From Methylobacterium terrae (GTDB lineage: Bacteria; Pseudomonadota; Alphaproteobacteria; Rhizobiales; Beijerinckiaceae), in NCBI RefSeq assembly GCF_003173755.1, contig NZ_CP029553.1, positions 1,876,501-1,940,500 on the forward strand: a stretch of 64,000 bases of DNA, read 5' to 3'. This document shows, piece after piece, positions 52,421-60,652 of this stretch. Every line of letters starts with the position of its first letter. The first letter of the stretch is position 1. The notes beneath the pieces are model-generated. The model was not told where the DNA came from and did no database searches. It saw nothing but the letters and a program-made list of their open reading frames with translations. The translations under genes and the position numbers were made by a program.

Positions 52421-53324
52421 AGTAGCGCTCCGGCGCCAGCGGCGGCGGCACCGGCTCGCCGAGGGCGTCCTGCACCACGCCGTCGACGGTGCGCAGGAGC
52501 GCGTCGAGGGGCAGGTCGTTGGCGGCCGCGCCGAACGGCTCCTCGAGCTCGTCGCCGAGCGCGTCGAGGCCGAAGAACGTGTAGGCGACGAGCGCCGTCG
52601 CCACCGGCGTGCCCCAGCCCAGGGACGCAGCCAGCCCGAACGGCAGGAGCAGGCAGTAGAGCCAGGCGGTGCGGTAGAGGAGCAGCGTGTAGGCGAAGGG
52701 CAGGGGCGTGCCCTGGATGCGCTCGCAGGCCGCCTGCACGCCCGACAGCCCGGCGAGCTTCCCCTCGATCAGGCCGAACGACACGTCGCTCAAGGCGCCC
52801 TCCCGCACGGCCCCGCCGAGATCGATCGCGAGGCCGGTCAGCGCCGCGTCGGCGGGGCTCGCGCAGGCGGCCAGGCGCCCGCGCTCGGCCTCCGGCAGGA
52901 ACGGGGCCGCCTCGGCCGCGGCGTCCCTGCCCCGCAGGCGGGCATGGAGCGCGTGGGTGAAGCCGGCGAGCCGGTTCAGGCAGCGCCGCCGGCGAGCCTC
53001 GTCCTCCGGCAGAAGCGCGCCGAGCAGGCGGGCAAGGCCCCGCGCCTCGACGATCAGGGCGCCCCAGACCTTCCGGGCCTCCCACCAGCGATCGTAGCAG
53101 GCGTTGTTGCGGAAGCTGAGGAAGATCGACAGGGCGAGGCCGATCAGCGTGAACGGCCCGATGCCGGCATGGAGCGGGATCGCGCGGGCCCAGCCCTGCT
53201 CCGTCGCCACCACCAGGCAGGCCACCGCCGTGATCCCGATCACCTGCGGGGCGATCTGCGGCAGGATCGACCCGCGCAGCGCGAACAGGATCGCGAGGGC
53301 GCCGGGGCGGGAACGGACGATCAT
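52410..53324 (-). CDS. Bestrophin-like membrane protein (YneE/UPF0187)
   Basis: This 304-residue protein starts at ATG 53324 (MIVRSRPGALAILFALRGS). The bestrophin signature SIFLSFRNNACYDRWWEARKVWG appears near residues 67-90, and pairs of membrane helices flank it (about 20-60 and 205-250). Bacterial members form pentameric channels, some conducting cations. The C-terminus ends in PERYWLR. The gene is convergent with map, sharing a repeat at the junction. Confidence 0.9.
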   Translation of the reverse strand: MIVRSRPGALAILFALRGSILPQIAPQVIGITAVACLVVATEQGWARAIPLHAGIGPFTLIGLALSIFLSFRNNACYDRWWEARKVWGALIVEARGLARLLGALLPEDEARRRRCLNRLAGFTHALHARLRGRDAAAEAAPFLPEAERGRLAACASPADAALTGLAIDLGGAVREGALSDVSFGLIEGKLAGLSGVQAACERIQGTPLPFAYTLLLYRTAWLYCLLLPFGLAASLGWGTPVATALVAYTFFGLDALGDELEEPFGAAANDLPLDALLRTVDGVVQDALGEPVPPPLAPERYWLR

Positions 53325-53432
53325 CGGAGGAGGACCTGCATCGGGACGGGACCTGCATCGGGGAAGCGCCCGCATCCGGACCGGGGCCGGCCGGGTGCGG
53401 GGGCGCGGTCATCCGCCCCCGCGCCCCCGCGG

Positions 53433-53858
53433 TCAAGCGCCGGCCGCCCGGCCGCCGGCGGGAATGCGCGCGATCGCCTTGATCTCGAAGTCGAAGCCCG
53501 CGAGCCAGGTCACCCCGACGGCGGTCCAGTTCGGGTAGGGCGGCTCGCCGATCACCCGATCGCGCACCCGCATCACCGCGTCGAACTGCGCCTCCGGGTC
53601 GGTGTGGAAGGTCGTCACGTCGACGACGTCGTCGAAGGTGCAGCCCGCCGCCGCCAGCACCGCCGCGAGCCGGGCGAAGGCCTGCGCGACCTGGGCCTCG
53701 AACTTGGGCTCGGGCGACCCGTCCTCGCGGCTGCCGACCTGGCCGGAGACGAACAGGAGGTCGCCGGAGCGGATCGCCGCCGAGTAGCGGTGCTTGTCGT
53801 AGAGGGCCTGCCGGCCGGGCGGGAAGACGGCGTCGCGGGTGGGTCGGGCTTGCGCCAT
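53433..53858 (-). CDS. RidA family protein divergent from TetR regulator
   Basis: This 141-residue protein has ribosome binding site GGAGG upstream of ATG 53858. Typical segments are YSAAIRSGDLLFVSGQVG and FARLAAVLAAAGCTFDDVVDVTTFHTD, with an end GFDFEIKAIARIPAGG. It belongs to the YjgF superfamily of enamine/imine deaminases or related hydrolases, of which the substrate is often unclear. It is transcribed away from the TetR gene, whose operators lie between the two starts, so it is the likely regulated target. Confidence 0.9.
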   Translation of the reverse strand: MAQARPTRDAVFPPGRQALYDKHRYSAAIRSGDLLFVSGQVGSREDGSPEPKFEAQVAQAFARLAAVLAAAGCTFDDVVDVTTFHTDPEAQFDAVMRVRDRVIGEPPYPNWTAVGVTWLAGFDFEIKAIARIPAGGRAAGA

Positions 53859-53886
53859 GGGTTGCTCCTCCGGGCCGCGCGTTGAT

Positions 53887-53949
53887 ATACGGTCCGTATG
53901 TGAAGGAGCATGGATACGCGCCGTATGTCAATTCACATACGGCGCGTAT
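53887..53949. promoter_or_regulatory. Three 13-bp operator copies between RidA and TetR genes
   Basis: ATACGGTCCGTAT (53887-53899) is a perfect palindrome about a central T. ATACGCGCCGTAT (53914-53926) and its exact reverse complement ATACGGCGCGTAT (53937-53949) form a larger inverted repeat with 15-nt arms and a 6-nt spacer. Spacings are 27 and 23 bp between starts. These lie between the divergent promoters, as expected for an autoregulating TetR protein. Confidence 0.8.
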
Positions 53950-53965
53950 GTCACGAGGGAGCGGA

Positions 53966-54556
53966 ATGGCCGGACGACGCGCGCGGATGATGGAGGAGAC
54001 GAAGGGGAAGCTCCTCCGGGCCGCCCGGGACGCCTTCGCGACGAAGGGCTACGCGGCCGCCTCGATGGACGACCTGACCGCCGAGGCCGGGCTGACGCGC
54101 GGCGCGCTCTACCACCATTTCGGCGACAAGAAGGGGCTGCTCCAGGCGGTCATCGATCGCATCGACGCCGAGATGGCGGCGCGGCTGCGGGTCGTCGGCG
54201 AGGGCGCGCCGACGCCGTGGCACGGGCTCCTCGACGAGTACCGGGCCTATATCGAGATGGCGCTGGAGCCCGAGATCCAGCGCATCGTGCTCCTCGACGG
54301 CCCGGCGGTGCTCGGCGATCCGTCCCGCTGGCCGAGCCAGAACGCCTGCCTCGCCGAGACGACCCGGCGCATCGGGGCCCTCGTCGCGGACGGGGCGATC
54401 CCGGCGATCGACCCGGAGGCGGCGGCGCGCCTCCTCAACGGCGCCTCGCTCCACGCGGCTTTGTGGGTCGCGGCCTCGGACGCGCCCGAGGCGGTGCTGG
54501 GAAAGGCCCTCGACGCGTTCCGGCGGCTCGCCGAGGGGTTGGGGCGCCCAGCTTGA
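53966..54556 (+). CDS. TetR family regulator
   Basis: This is a 196-residue protein if started at ATG 53966 (MAGRRARMMEETKGKLL), with GGGAG about 6 nt upstream. A TTG at 53882 and an ATG at 53948 are in frame but would lie in the operators. The helix-turn-helix is ASMDDLTAEAGLTRGALYHHFGDKKGL at about 32-58. The C-terminal domain has YIEMALEPEIQRIVLLDGPAVLG, typical of TetR_C_33-like members. It probably represses itself and the divergent RidA gene through the three operator copies. Confidence 0.9.
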   Translation: MAGRRARMMEETKGKLLRAARDAFATKGYAAASMDDLTAEAGLTRGALYHHFGDKKGLLQAVIDRIDAEMAARLRVVGEGAPTPWHGLLDEYRAYIEMALEPEIQRIVLLDGPAVLGDPSRWPSQNACLAETTRRIGALVADGAIPAIDPEAAARLLNGASLHAALWVAASDAPEAVLGKALDAFRRLAEGLGRPA

Positions 54557-54581
54557 CACCCGCGCCCACGCCCCCCACTCT

Positions 54582-54698
54582 CCCCCGCTCCCAGGGGAGC
54601 CTCGCGAGGAGGCTGAGATTCCGCCGGTCCGGACCCGTCCGGGCGCCGCGGTGACCCTATGAACCTGATCCGGGTCATGCCGGCGTAGGGATGCGGGA
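54582..54698 (+). ncRNA. TPP riboswitch (THI element)
   Basis: The conserved core is present in order: GGCTGAGATT at 54611-54620, ACCCTATGAACCTGATC at 54654-54670 and TGCCGGCGTAGGGA at 54678-54691. The closing stem pairs CCCGC plus TCCC (54584-54592) with GGGA plus GCGGG (54688-54697). The internal G/C-rich arm lies at about 54621-54653. The element is on the same strand as, and about 100 nt upstream of, the LuxE-like gene. TPP binding is expected to switch the following operon off. Confidence 0.95.
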
Positions 54699-54703
54699 CC
54701 GGC

Positions 54704-54734
54704 ACGGGCTCCAGGGCCGACCGAGCCGTCTTTT
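54704..54734 (+). terminator. Riboswitch expression-platform terminator
   Basis: ACGGGCTC (54704-54711) pairs with GAGCCGT (54723-54729) with one bulged base, followed by CTTTT. It lies directly after the TPP aptamer and before the first gene, so it is probably the intrinsic terminator used when TPP is bound. Confidence 0.65.
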
Positions 54735-54795
54735 CGCGCATGATCTCTCCGCTCGCGCATGGCCGTCGCCCGGGAACGGGCGCGAGGTGGCCGTC

Positions 54796-55872
54796 ATGTC
54801 GCAAGCCGAGATCGTCGAGGCGCTGCTCGCCTTCATCGCGCGGGACGACGCGACCGACGACGCGTTCGAGGCGCTGGCCCTGCGGCTGTTCGCCCACCAG
54901 TTCACGCACAACGCGCCCTACCGCCGCTTCGCCCAGGCGCGCGGGCGCACGCCGCTCACGGTGCGGCGCTGGCACGACATCCCGGCGGTGCCGATCAAGG
55001 CGTTCAAGGACCTGACCCTGAGCTGCTGCCCGCCGGAGGCGGCCGAGCGGGTGTTCATGACGAGCGGCACGACCGGAAGCGGGCGCGGCCGCAGCTACCA
55101 TCCGACGCTCGCGGTCTACGACGCCTCGATGCTGGCGGGCTTCTCCGCCCGGATCATGCGCGGGCGAAAGACGATCCGGATGGGCATCCTGTTCCCGGAC
55201 GAGGCGGCGCTGCCGAATTCCTCGCTCGCCCACTACCTGGCGCTGGCGAAGGAGCGGTTCGGCACGCCGGACAGCGCGGTCTTCGTCCGTCAAGGCGGGC
55301 TCGACCTCGACGCGCTCCTGCGCGCGCTCGGTGAGGCCGAGGCCTCGGGCGCGCCCATCGCGCTGCTCGGCGCCACCTACGCCTTCGTGCCGGTGATGGA
55401 CGCGCTTCGCGATCGGGGTCGCCGCTTCGCCCTGCCGCCGGGGAGTTTCCTGTTCGACACCGGCGGCTTCAAGGGCCAGTCGCGGGAGATCGAGCCGGAC
55501 GCGTTCTACGACGGGCTGTCGCAGGCGTTCGGGGTGCCGCGGGCGGCCTGCTTCAACATGTACGGCATGACCGAGCTGAGCACACAGTTCTACGACGACG
55601 GCAACGCGGCCTGCCCGCCGGTGAAGTCCGGTCCGCACTGGATCCGCAGCCGCGTCGTCGATCCGCTGACCGGCCAGGATCTCCCGGAGGGCGAGACCGG
55701 CGTGCTGGTCCACCACGACCTCGCGCATTTCAATTCGGTCTCGGCGATCCTGACCGAGGATGCCGGGGTGGTCGTGCCCGGGGGCTTCCGGCTGCTCGGG
55801 CGGGTCGAGGGCTCGGCCTCCCGCGGCTGCTCGGTCGCGGTGGCCGAGTTCCTGGCCGCCGCACAGGGATGA
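54796..55872 (+). CDS. LuxE-like acyl-protein synthetase
   Basis: This 358-residue adenylating enzyme starts at ATG 54796, with GAGGTGG 6-12 nt upstream; the frame is open to 54691, inside the riboswitch, so that start is unlikely. The nucleotide-binding loop is TSGTTGSGRGRSYH (residues 89-102). Further family marks are FNMYGMTELSTQFYDD and the C-terminal RGCSVAVAEFL, whose Cys 345 sits where LuxE carries its acyl-accepting cysteine. LuxE activates a carboxylic acid as acyl-AMP and passes the acyl group to LuxC. No luciferase is present. The context with ThiZXY-type genes suggests a thiamin-related carboxylate as substrate. Confidence 0.9.
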   Translation: MSQAEIVEALLAFIARDDATDDAFEALALRLFAHQFTHNAPYRRFAQARGRTPLTVRRWHDIPAVPIKAFKDLTLSCCPPEAAERVFMTSGTTGSGRGRSYHPTLAVYDASMLAGFSARIMRGRKTIRMGILFPDEAALPNSSLAHYLALAKERFGTPDSAVFVRQGGLDLDALLRALGEAEASGAPIALLGATYAFVPVMDALRDRGRRFALPPGSFLFDTGGFKGQSREIEPDAFYDGLSQAFGVPRAACFNMYGMTELSTQFYDDGNAACPPVKSGPHWIRSRVVDPLTGQDLPEGETGVLVHHDLAHFNSVSAILTEDAGVVVPGGFRLLGRVEGSASRGCSVAVAEFLAAAQG

Positions 55873-57323
55873 GCGCGGTCGAGCAGGCCGGCCACCTGCC
55901 GGATATCTTCCCCGAGCCGGTCGGCCGGCGCGTCGCCGCGCACACGGCCTGGGGCGAGACCGTCGCGGTCGCGCTGCCGTCCTTGAGCGAGGGCCAGGCC
56001 GGGGCCCTGTGCGCCCATATCCGACGCCAAGCCCGCGAGCGCTTGCGGCGGATGGAGACCGCCCGCATCGTCGCCGCCATCGACCGGGCGAGCGCCTGCC
56101 TGCTCGACCGCGCCCACCCCCTGCGCCGCAAGGCCGAGGCGCTGCTCCCGGTCGTCACCGGCTACGACCGCGAGACCGTGCGGCTCGGCCTGACGAGCAC
56201 CCTCAAGACCTTCCGGCGGCCGCAGCTTCTGCGCTTCCTGGCCGAGGACTTTTCCGATCCCGGGATGCTCGACGGCTTCCGGCCGGCGGTGAAGGGCGGG
56301 TTCGTGCGGGCGAAGGCGCCCGACCTGCTGCTCCACGTCTGGGCCGGCAACGTCCCGGCCCTGCCGCTGTGGAGCCTCGTCGCGGGCCTGCTCGTCAAGG
56401 CCGGCACGATCGGCAAGCTCGCCTCGGCCGAGCCGCTGACCGCGGGCTGGTTCGCGGGGCTCGTCGCGGAGGCCGATCCCGAGCTCGGGGAGTGCCTCGC
56501 GATCACCTGGTGGAAGGGCGGCGAGGACGCGATCGAAGGAGCGTTCCTGGGAGAGGCCGATTGCGTCATGGCCTATGGCGGCAACGCGACGCTCGCGGCG
56601 TTGCGCGCCAAGCTGCCGATCACGGCCCGGTTCCTGCCGCACGGCCACCGCATCGGCTTCGCGATGGTCGCCCGCGAGGCGCTCGACAGCCGCCGCGCCG
56701 GCCCGCTCGCGCGGCTCGCCGCCCACGACGTCGTGCGCTACGAGCAGCAGGGCTGCTACGCGCCGCAGATGCTGTTCGTCGAGCGCGGCGGCGCGGTGGC
56801 GCCGGACGCGTTCGCCCGCCACCTCGCCCACGAGCTCGCCGCGATGGCGAGCCGCCACCCGCGCCGGCGGCTCGACGCGGGCGAGGCCGCCGCGATCGCC
56901 GGGTGGCGCAGCGCCCACGAGATGCGCGCCCTGGATGGTGGCGCGGCGCTCCTCGGCGACCCGGCCGATCCGTGGAGCGTCGCCCTCCTCGACGAGGCCG
57001 CCGCCTTGAGCCCGTCGGGCCTCAACCGCACCGTCGCGGTGGTGGCGCTCGACGATCTCGCCGAGGTGCCGGCCCTGGTCGCCCCCCATCGCGCCTACCT
57101 CCAGACCGCCGGGATCGCCGCCGCCCCCGCGCGGCTGCTGACGCTCGCCGACGACCTCGCGGCGGTCGGCGTCACCCGGATCTCGGCCATCGGCCGCATG
57201 ACCGCGCCGGAGGCCGGCTGGCACCATGACGGGCGCTTCAGCCTCCTCGACCTCGTCACCGTGACGGAGATCGAGGCGAGCGCCGAGGCGGCGGCGGAAG
57301 GCTTCGCGCCCTATGCCGACTGA
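55869..57323 (+). CDS. LuxC-like acyl-CoA/acyl-protein reductase
   Basis: This 484-residue protein has an ATG overlapping the LuxE stop (ATGA). The catalytic motif is EQQGCYAPQ with Cys 296, matching the thioester-forming cysteine of LuxC. Nearby are LLHVWAGNVPALPLWSL, YGGNATLAALRAKLP and FLPHGHRIGFAMV, all typical of the LuxC-type aldehyde dehydrogenase fold that uses NADPH. It should reduce the acyl group delivered by the LuxE-like partner to an aldehyde. Length agrees with LuxC (about 475-490). The C-terminus overlaps the ATPase gene by 11 nt. Confidence 0.9.
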   Translation: MSAVEQAGHLPDIFPEPVGRRVAAHTAWGETVAVALPSLSEGQAGALCAHIRRQARERLRRMETARIVAAIDRASACLLDRAHPLRRKAEALLPVVTGYDRETVRLGLTSTLKTFRRPQLLRFLAEDFSDPGMLDGFRPAVKGGFVRAKAPDLLLHVWAGNVPALPLWSLVAGLLVKAGTIGKLASAEPLTAGWFAGLVAEADPELGECLAITWWKGGEDAIEGAFLGEADCVMAYGGNATLAALRAKLPITARFLPHGHRIGFAMVAREALDSRRAGPLARLAAHDVVRYEQQGCYAPQMLFVERGGAVAPDAFARHLAHELAAMASRHPRRRLDAGEAAAIAGWRSAHEMRALDGGAALLGDPADPWSVALLDEAAALSPSGLNRTVAVVALDDLAEVPALVAPHRAYLQTAGIAAAPARLLTLADDLAAVGVTRISAIGRMTAPEAGWHHDGRFSLLDLVTVTEIEASAEAAAEGFAPYAD

Positions 57324-58086
57324 CGCCTTCCTCGCCCTCGACGGCGTGCGCTACCGCTTCCCCGGCGACCCGGCCGAGACCGTGGCGGGCGTCGACTGGG
57401 CGATCCCCCGCGGGGCGATCCACTGCCTGCTCGGCCGCAGCGGCTGCGGCAAGACGACGTTGCTCAAGCTCGCCGCCGGCCTGCTGGCGCCGGATCACGG
57501 CACGGTCCGGCTCGGCGGCGAAGCCTTGCGCGGCCCCTCCCCCCGCGTCGGCTTCGTGTTCCAGGCCCCGACCCTCCTCGACTGGCTCTGCGCCCTCGAC
57601 AACGTGCTCTTGCCGGTCTCGCTCAAGCGCCGGCCCCGTCCCGCCGACCGGGACGCCGCCCGCGACCTGCTCGCGGCGATGGGCCTCGGCGACCTCGCCG
57701 GCCGCCGGCCCGCCGCCCTCTCGGGCGGGCAGCGGAGCCGGGTCGCGATGGCGAGGGCGCTCATCGGCGGCCCGGACCTCCTGCTCCTCGACGAGCCCTT
57801 CGCCGCCCTCGACGCGCTGACCCGCGAGGAGTTGCAGGACGACCTCCTGGGCCTCTGCGCCTCGCGCGGGACCGCGGCGCTCTTCGTCACCCACGACATC
57901 GCCGAGGCGGTCACCCTCGGCGACCGGGTCGGGGTGATGGCGGCCGGGCGCCTGATCCACGAGGGCGCGGTCCCGCTGCCCCGGCCGCGGCCTCCCGGCA
58001 TCCGCTACGAGCCCGCCTTCGGGGCGGCGTGCCGCCATCTGCGCGCGATCATGGACGCCTCCCCGGCTCTCGGGCGGGCGGCGTGA
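57313..58086 (+). CDS. ABC transporter ATP-binding protein, ThiZ/SsuB type
   Basis: This 257-residue ATPase has Walker A GRSGCGKTT (residues 41-49), the Q-loop GFVFQAPTLLDW, signature ALSGGQRSRVAMARAL and Walker B LLLLDEPFAALD, then the switch histidine in FVTHDIAEAV. The FQ-PTLL-W form is shared by nitrate, sulfonate, taurine and ThiZ-type ATPases. A TPP riboswitch upstream makes thiamin precursor import the best reading. Confidence 0.9.
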   Translation: MPTDAFLALDGVRYRFPGDPAETVAGVDWAIPRGAIHCLLGRSGCGKTTLLKLAAGLLAPDHGTVRLGGEALRGPSPRVGFVFQAPTLLDWLCALDNVLLPVSLKRRPRPADRDAARDLLAAMGLGDLAGRRPAALSGGQRSRVAMARALIGGPDLLLLDEPFAALDALTREELQDDLLGLCASRGTAALFVTHDIAEAVTLGDRVGVMAAGRLIHEGAVPLPRPRPPGIRYEPAFGAACRHLRAIMDASPALGRAA

Positions 58087-58832
58087 GGGCGCGCCTCGCC
58101 TCGGCCCTGCTGCTGGCGGGCCTTCTGATCGCCTGGGAGGCGTGGTGCCGCTCGGGCGCCGTCTCGCCCCTCGTCCTGCCGGCGCCGTCGGCCGTCGCCG
58201 AGACCCTGTGGGGGGAGATCGCCTCCGGCCGGCTCTGGCCGCACCTGCGGGTCACCGTCACCGAGATGGCGCTCGGGCTGCTTGCCGGCGCGGGCCTCGG
58301 GCTCGGTGCCGGCATCCTGCTCTCGGAATGGCCGGCGCTCCACCGGGTGCTGCGCCCCTACGTGCTGGCGAGCCAGCTGGTGCCGAAGCTGGCGCTCGGC
58401 CCCCTGCTGATCCTCTGGTTCGGCTTCGGGCTGACGCCGACCGTGGTGATCACCGCGCTGATCTGCTTCTTCCCGCTGTTCGAGAACACCCTGACGGGCC
58501 TCGCCCAGGTCGATCCGGGCCAGCGCGAGCTCTTTCGCATGCTCGGGGCGGGCCGGGCCCGGACGCTCTTGCGCCTGAAGCTCCCTTCGGCGCTGCCGGT
58601 GGTCCTGGCGGGTTTTCGCGTCGCGATCGTGCTCGCCCTCGTGGGCGCGGTGGTGGGCGAGTTCGTCGGCGGCCGCCAGGGCCTCGGCGCCTCGATCATC
58701 GCCGCCCAGAGCGTGATGGATTCGAGCCTGATCGTGGCGCTCTTCGTGGTGATCACCGCCCTCGGCATGGCCGTCTACGAGGCCGCGCGGGGGCTCGAGG
58801 CCCTGATCCTGCGCCGTTACGCGAGAGGTTGA
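58083..58832 (+). CDS. ABC transporter permease, ThiX/SsuC type
   Basis: This 249-residue permease starts at a GTG that overlaps the ATPase stop (GTGA). It has about six helices. The coupling loop is FRMLGAGRARTLLRLKLPSALPVVLAGFRVAI, and the end ALFVVITALGMAVYEAARGLE is typical of the sulfonate/thiamin-precursor group. It shares its binding protein and ATPase with the neighbouring genes. Confidence 0.9.
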   Translation: MRARLASALLLAGLLIAWEAWCRSGAVSPLVLPAPSAVAETLWGEIASGRLWPHLRVTVTEMALGLLAGAGLGLGAGILLSEWPALHRVLRPYVLASQLVPKLALGPLLILWFGFGLTPTVVITALICFFPLFENTLTGLAQVDPGQRELFRMLGAGRARTLLRLKLPSALPVVLAGFRVAIVLALVGAVVGEFVGGRQGLGASIIAAQSVMDSSLIVALFVVITALGMAVYEAARGLEALILRRYARG

Positions 58833-58840
58833 CCCTGACG

Positions 58841-59830
58841 ATGCCCTCCTTCCGTCTCCTCGTCGTCCTCGCGCTGACCTGGCTCGGCGGCCCGGCCCTC
58901 GCGCAGACCCCTGAAAAATTCACCGTCGGCGGCTGGAGCCAGCCGATCAGCGAGATCACCAACCTGCTCGCCGAGCCCGACCACGGCTTGTTCAAGGCCC
59001 GCGGCATCGCCCTCGACTACGTGCCGGGCAATGGCGGCGGCGCGGCGATCCAGGCGCTGCTCTCGGGGCAGGCGGACGTCGCCTTCACCGACCCGGCCTC
59101 GTTCTACCTCGCCCTCGACAAGGGCGCGGACCTGGTGGCGATCTACAACATCTACCCGCAGAACGTGTTCAACGTCGTGGCGCTTAAAGAGCGCGGCATC
59201 CGCTCGGCGGCCGACCTCAAGGGCAGGCGCGTCGGCGTCTACAGCCTGGCGAGCGGCACCCGCCAGCACCTGCTGCTGCTGCTCGCCAGCGCCGGCCTGA
59301 AGGAGAGCGACGTGACGGTCGAGGTCACGGGTCTCCTCAACTTCGCGCCCCTGATCCAGGGCCAGGTCGACGCCACGGCGGCCACCGATACCGGGCTCCT
59401 CGTCGGCCGCGCCAAGGGCCTCGGCGAGGTCGACGTGATCGCGGTGCGCGACCACCTCAACCTGCCGAGCGACATCTTCGTGGTGACGCGCAAGGACTAC
59501 GAGGCGAGGAAGCCGCTGCTCAAGCGCTTCCTCGCCGCCTACCGCGACTCCGCCGCCTGGATGATCGCCAGGCCCGACGAGGCGGCGCGGCTGGCCGTCA
59601 CCCGGGCGATCAACGGCCGCGACGAGGCGATCAACCGCGAGGTGATCGCCTTGCGCAATCGGTCGAGCGTGTCGCCCACCACCGAGCGCGAGGGCCTCGG
59701 CCATTTCGACTTGCCCGTCCTGCAAGAGGGTGCCGACACCTTCCGCCGGCTCGGCCTGATCGCCCGCGCCCTCGACATGGGCCAGGCGGTGAAGAGCGAC
59801 CTGCTGCCGGGCAAGGAGGGCACGAAGTGA
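58841..59830 (+). CDS. ABC transporter substrate-binding protein, NMT1/ThiY-like
   Basis: This 329-residue periplasmic protein has a signal peptide (about residues 1-22, ending GGPALAQ). The mature start EKFTVGGWSQPISEITN and LDYVPGNGGGAAIQALLSGQADVAF are characteristic of the NMT1/THI5-like, ThiY or SsuA type. Binding of a pyrimidine or thiazole related to thiamin is inferred from the riboswitch and neighbours, not from residues I can verify. Its stop overlaps the SDR start. Confidence 0.88.
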   Translation: MPSFRLLVVLALTWLGGPALAQTPEKFTVGGWSQPISEITNLLAEPDHGLFKARGIALDYVPGNGGGAAIQALLSGQADVAFTDPASFYLALDKGADLVAIYNIYPQNVFNVVALKERGIRSAADLKGRRVGVYSLASGTRQHLLLLLASAGLKESDVTVEVTGLLNFAPLIQGQVDATAATDTGLLVGRAKGLGEVDVIAVRDHLNLPSDIFVVTRKDYEARKPLLKRFLAAYRDSAAWMIARPDEAARLAVTRAINGRDEAINREVIALRNRSSVSPTTEREGLGHFDLPVLQEGADTFRRLGLIARALDMGQAVKSDLLPGKEGTK

Positions 59831-60594
59831 GGTTTACCGACCGCGCCGTCCTGGTCACGGGGGCCAGCCGCGGCATCGGCGCGGCGATCGCCGCGGCCTT
59901 CGCCCGTGAGGGCGGCCTCGTCGTCGTCAATTACCGCCAGAACCACGACGCCGCGCACGCCGTGGCGGAGCGCTGCCGGGCGCTCGGCGGCCAGGCGCTC
60001 GCGGTCGCGGCCGACGTGACCGATGCCGGCGCGGTGGCGGCCCTGGCGGAGCGGATCGCCGAGGAGGTCGGCCGCCTCGACGCGGTCGTCAACAACGCCT
60101 TCGCGCCCTACCGCTTCGATCCCGACCGCCGCGCACGCTTCCCCGACGTGCCGTGGGAGGCCTACCAGCGCCAGTTCGACGGCGCGGTGCGGGCGGCCCA
60201 CACGGTCGTCCGGGCGATGCTGCCGCTGCTCGCCCGGCGCAGCGGGGGCGCCATCGTCAACCTGACGAGCGACCTCGTCGCGCGCCCGAGCATCCCCTAC
60301 CACGACTACACCACCGCCAAGGCGGCGCTCGTCGGCTTCAGCCGCAACCTCGCGGCCGAGCTCGGGCCGATCGGCGTGCGGGTCAACTGCGTGGCGCCGG
60401 GGCTGGTCACCGGGACCGATGCGAGCCGGGACACGCCCGAGGAGGTGCGCGAGGCGCTGATCGCCCAGACCCCCTTGCGCCGCCTCGCGACGCCGGAGGA
60501 CGTGGCCGGGCCGGTGCTGTTCCTGGCCAGCGCGGAGAGCCGGTTCGTGACCGGGCAGGTGCTGACCGTGGATGGGGGATTGGTGATGGGGTGA
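59827..60594 (+). CDS. SDR family oxidoreductase of the TPP-regulated operon
   Basis: This 255-residue SDR starts at GTG 59827, overlapping the binding-protein stop. The cofactor motif is TGASRGIG, the N-site NNAFAP (in place of NNAG), the serine lies in NLTSDLV and the catalytic pair is YTTAK. The end reads TGQVLTVDGGLVMG, the FabG-like type. In this operon it could reduce an aldehyde made by the LuxC-like enzyme to an alcohol. That link is inference from gene order. It is the last gene before a repeat element and a convergent LysR gene. Confidence 0.85.
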   Translation: MRFTDRAVLVTGASRGIGAAIAAAFAREGGLVVVNYRQNHDAAHAVAERCRALGGQALAVAADVTDAGAVAALAERIAEEVGRLDAVVNNAFAPYRFDPDRRARFPDVPWEAYQRQFDGAVRAAHTVVRAMLPLLARRSGGAIVNLTSDLVARPSIPYHDYTTAKAALVGFSRNLAAELGPIGVRVNCVAPGLVTGTDASRDTPEEVREALIAQTPLRRLATPEDVAGPVLFLASAESRFVTGQVLTVDGGLVMG

Positions 60595-60652
60595 GTCAGC
60601 CCGGGGGCTTGCGCCACCTTGCGCGCTGTTCCGGCATGGGCGCGGGTCTTCC

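Noticed and set aside
54691..57323. Bioluminescence operon
   Set aside because: Only LuxE- and LuxC-like genes occur; luxA, luxB and luxD are absent and the neighbours are transport genes under a TPP riboswitch.
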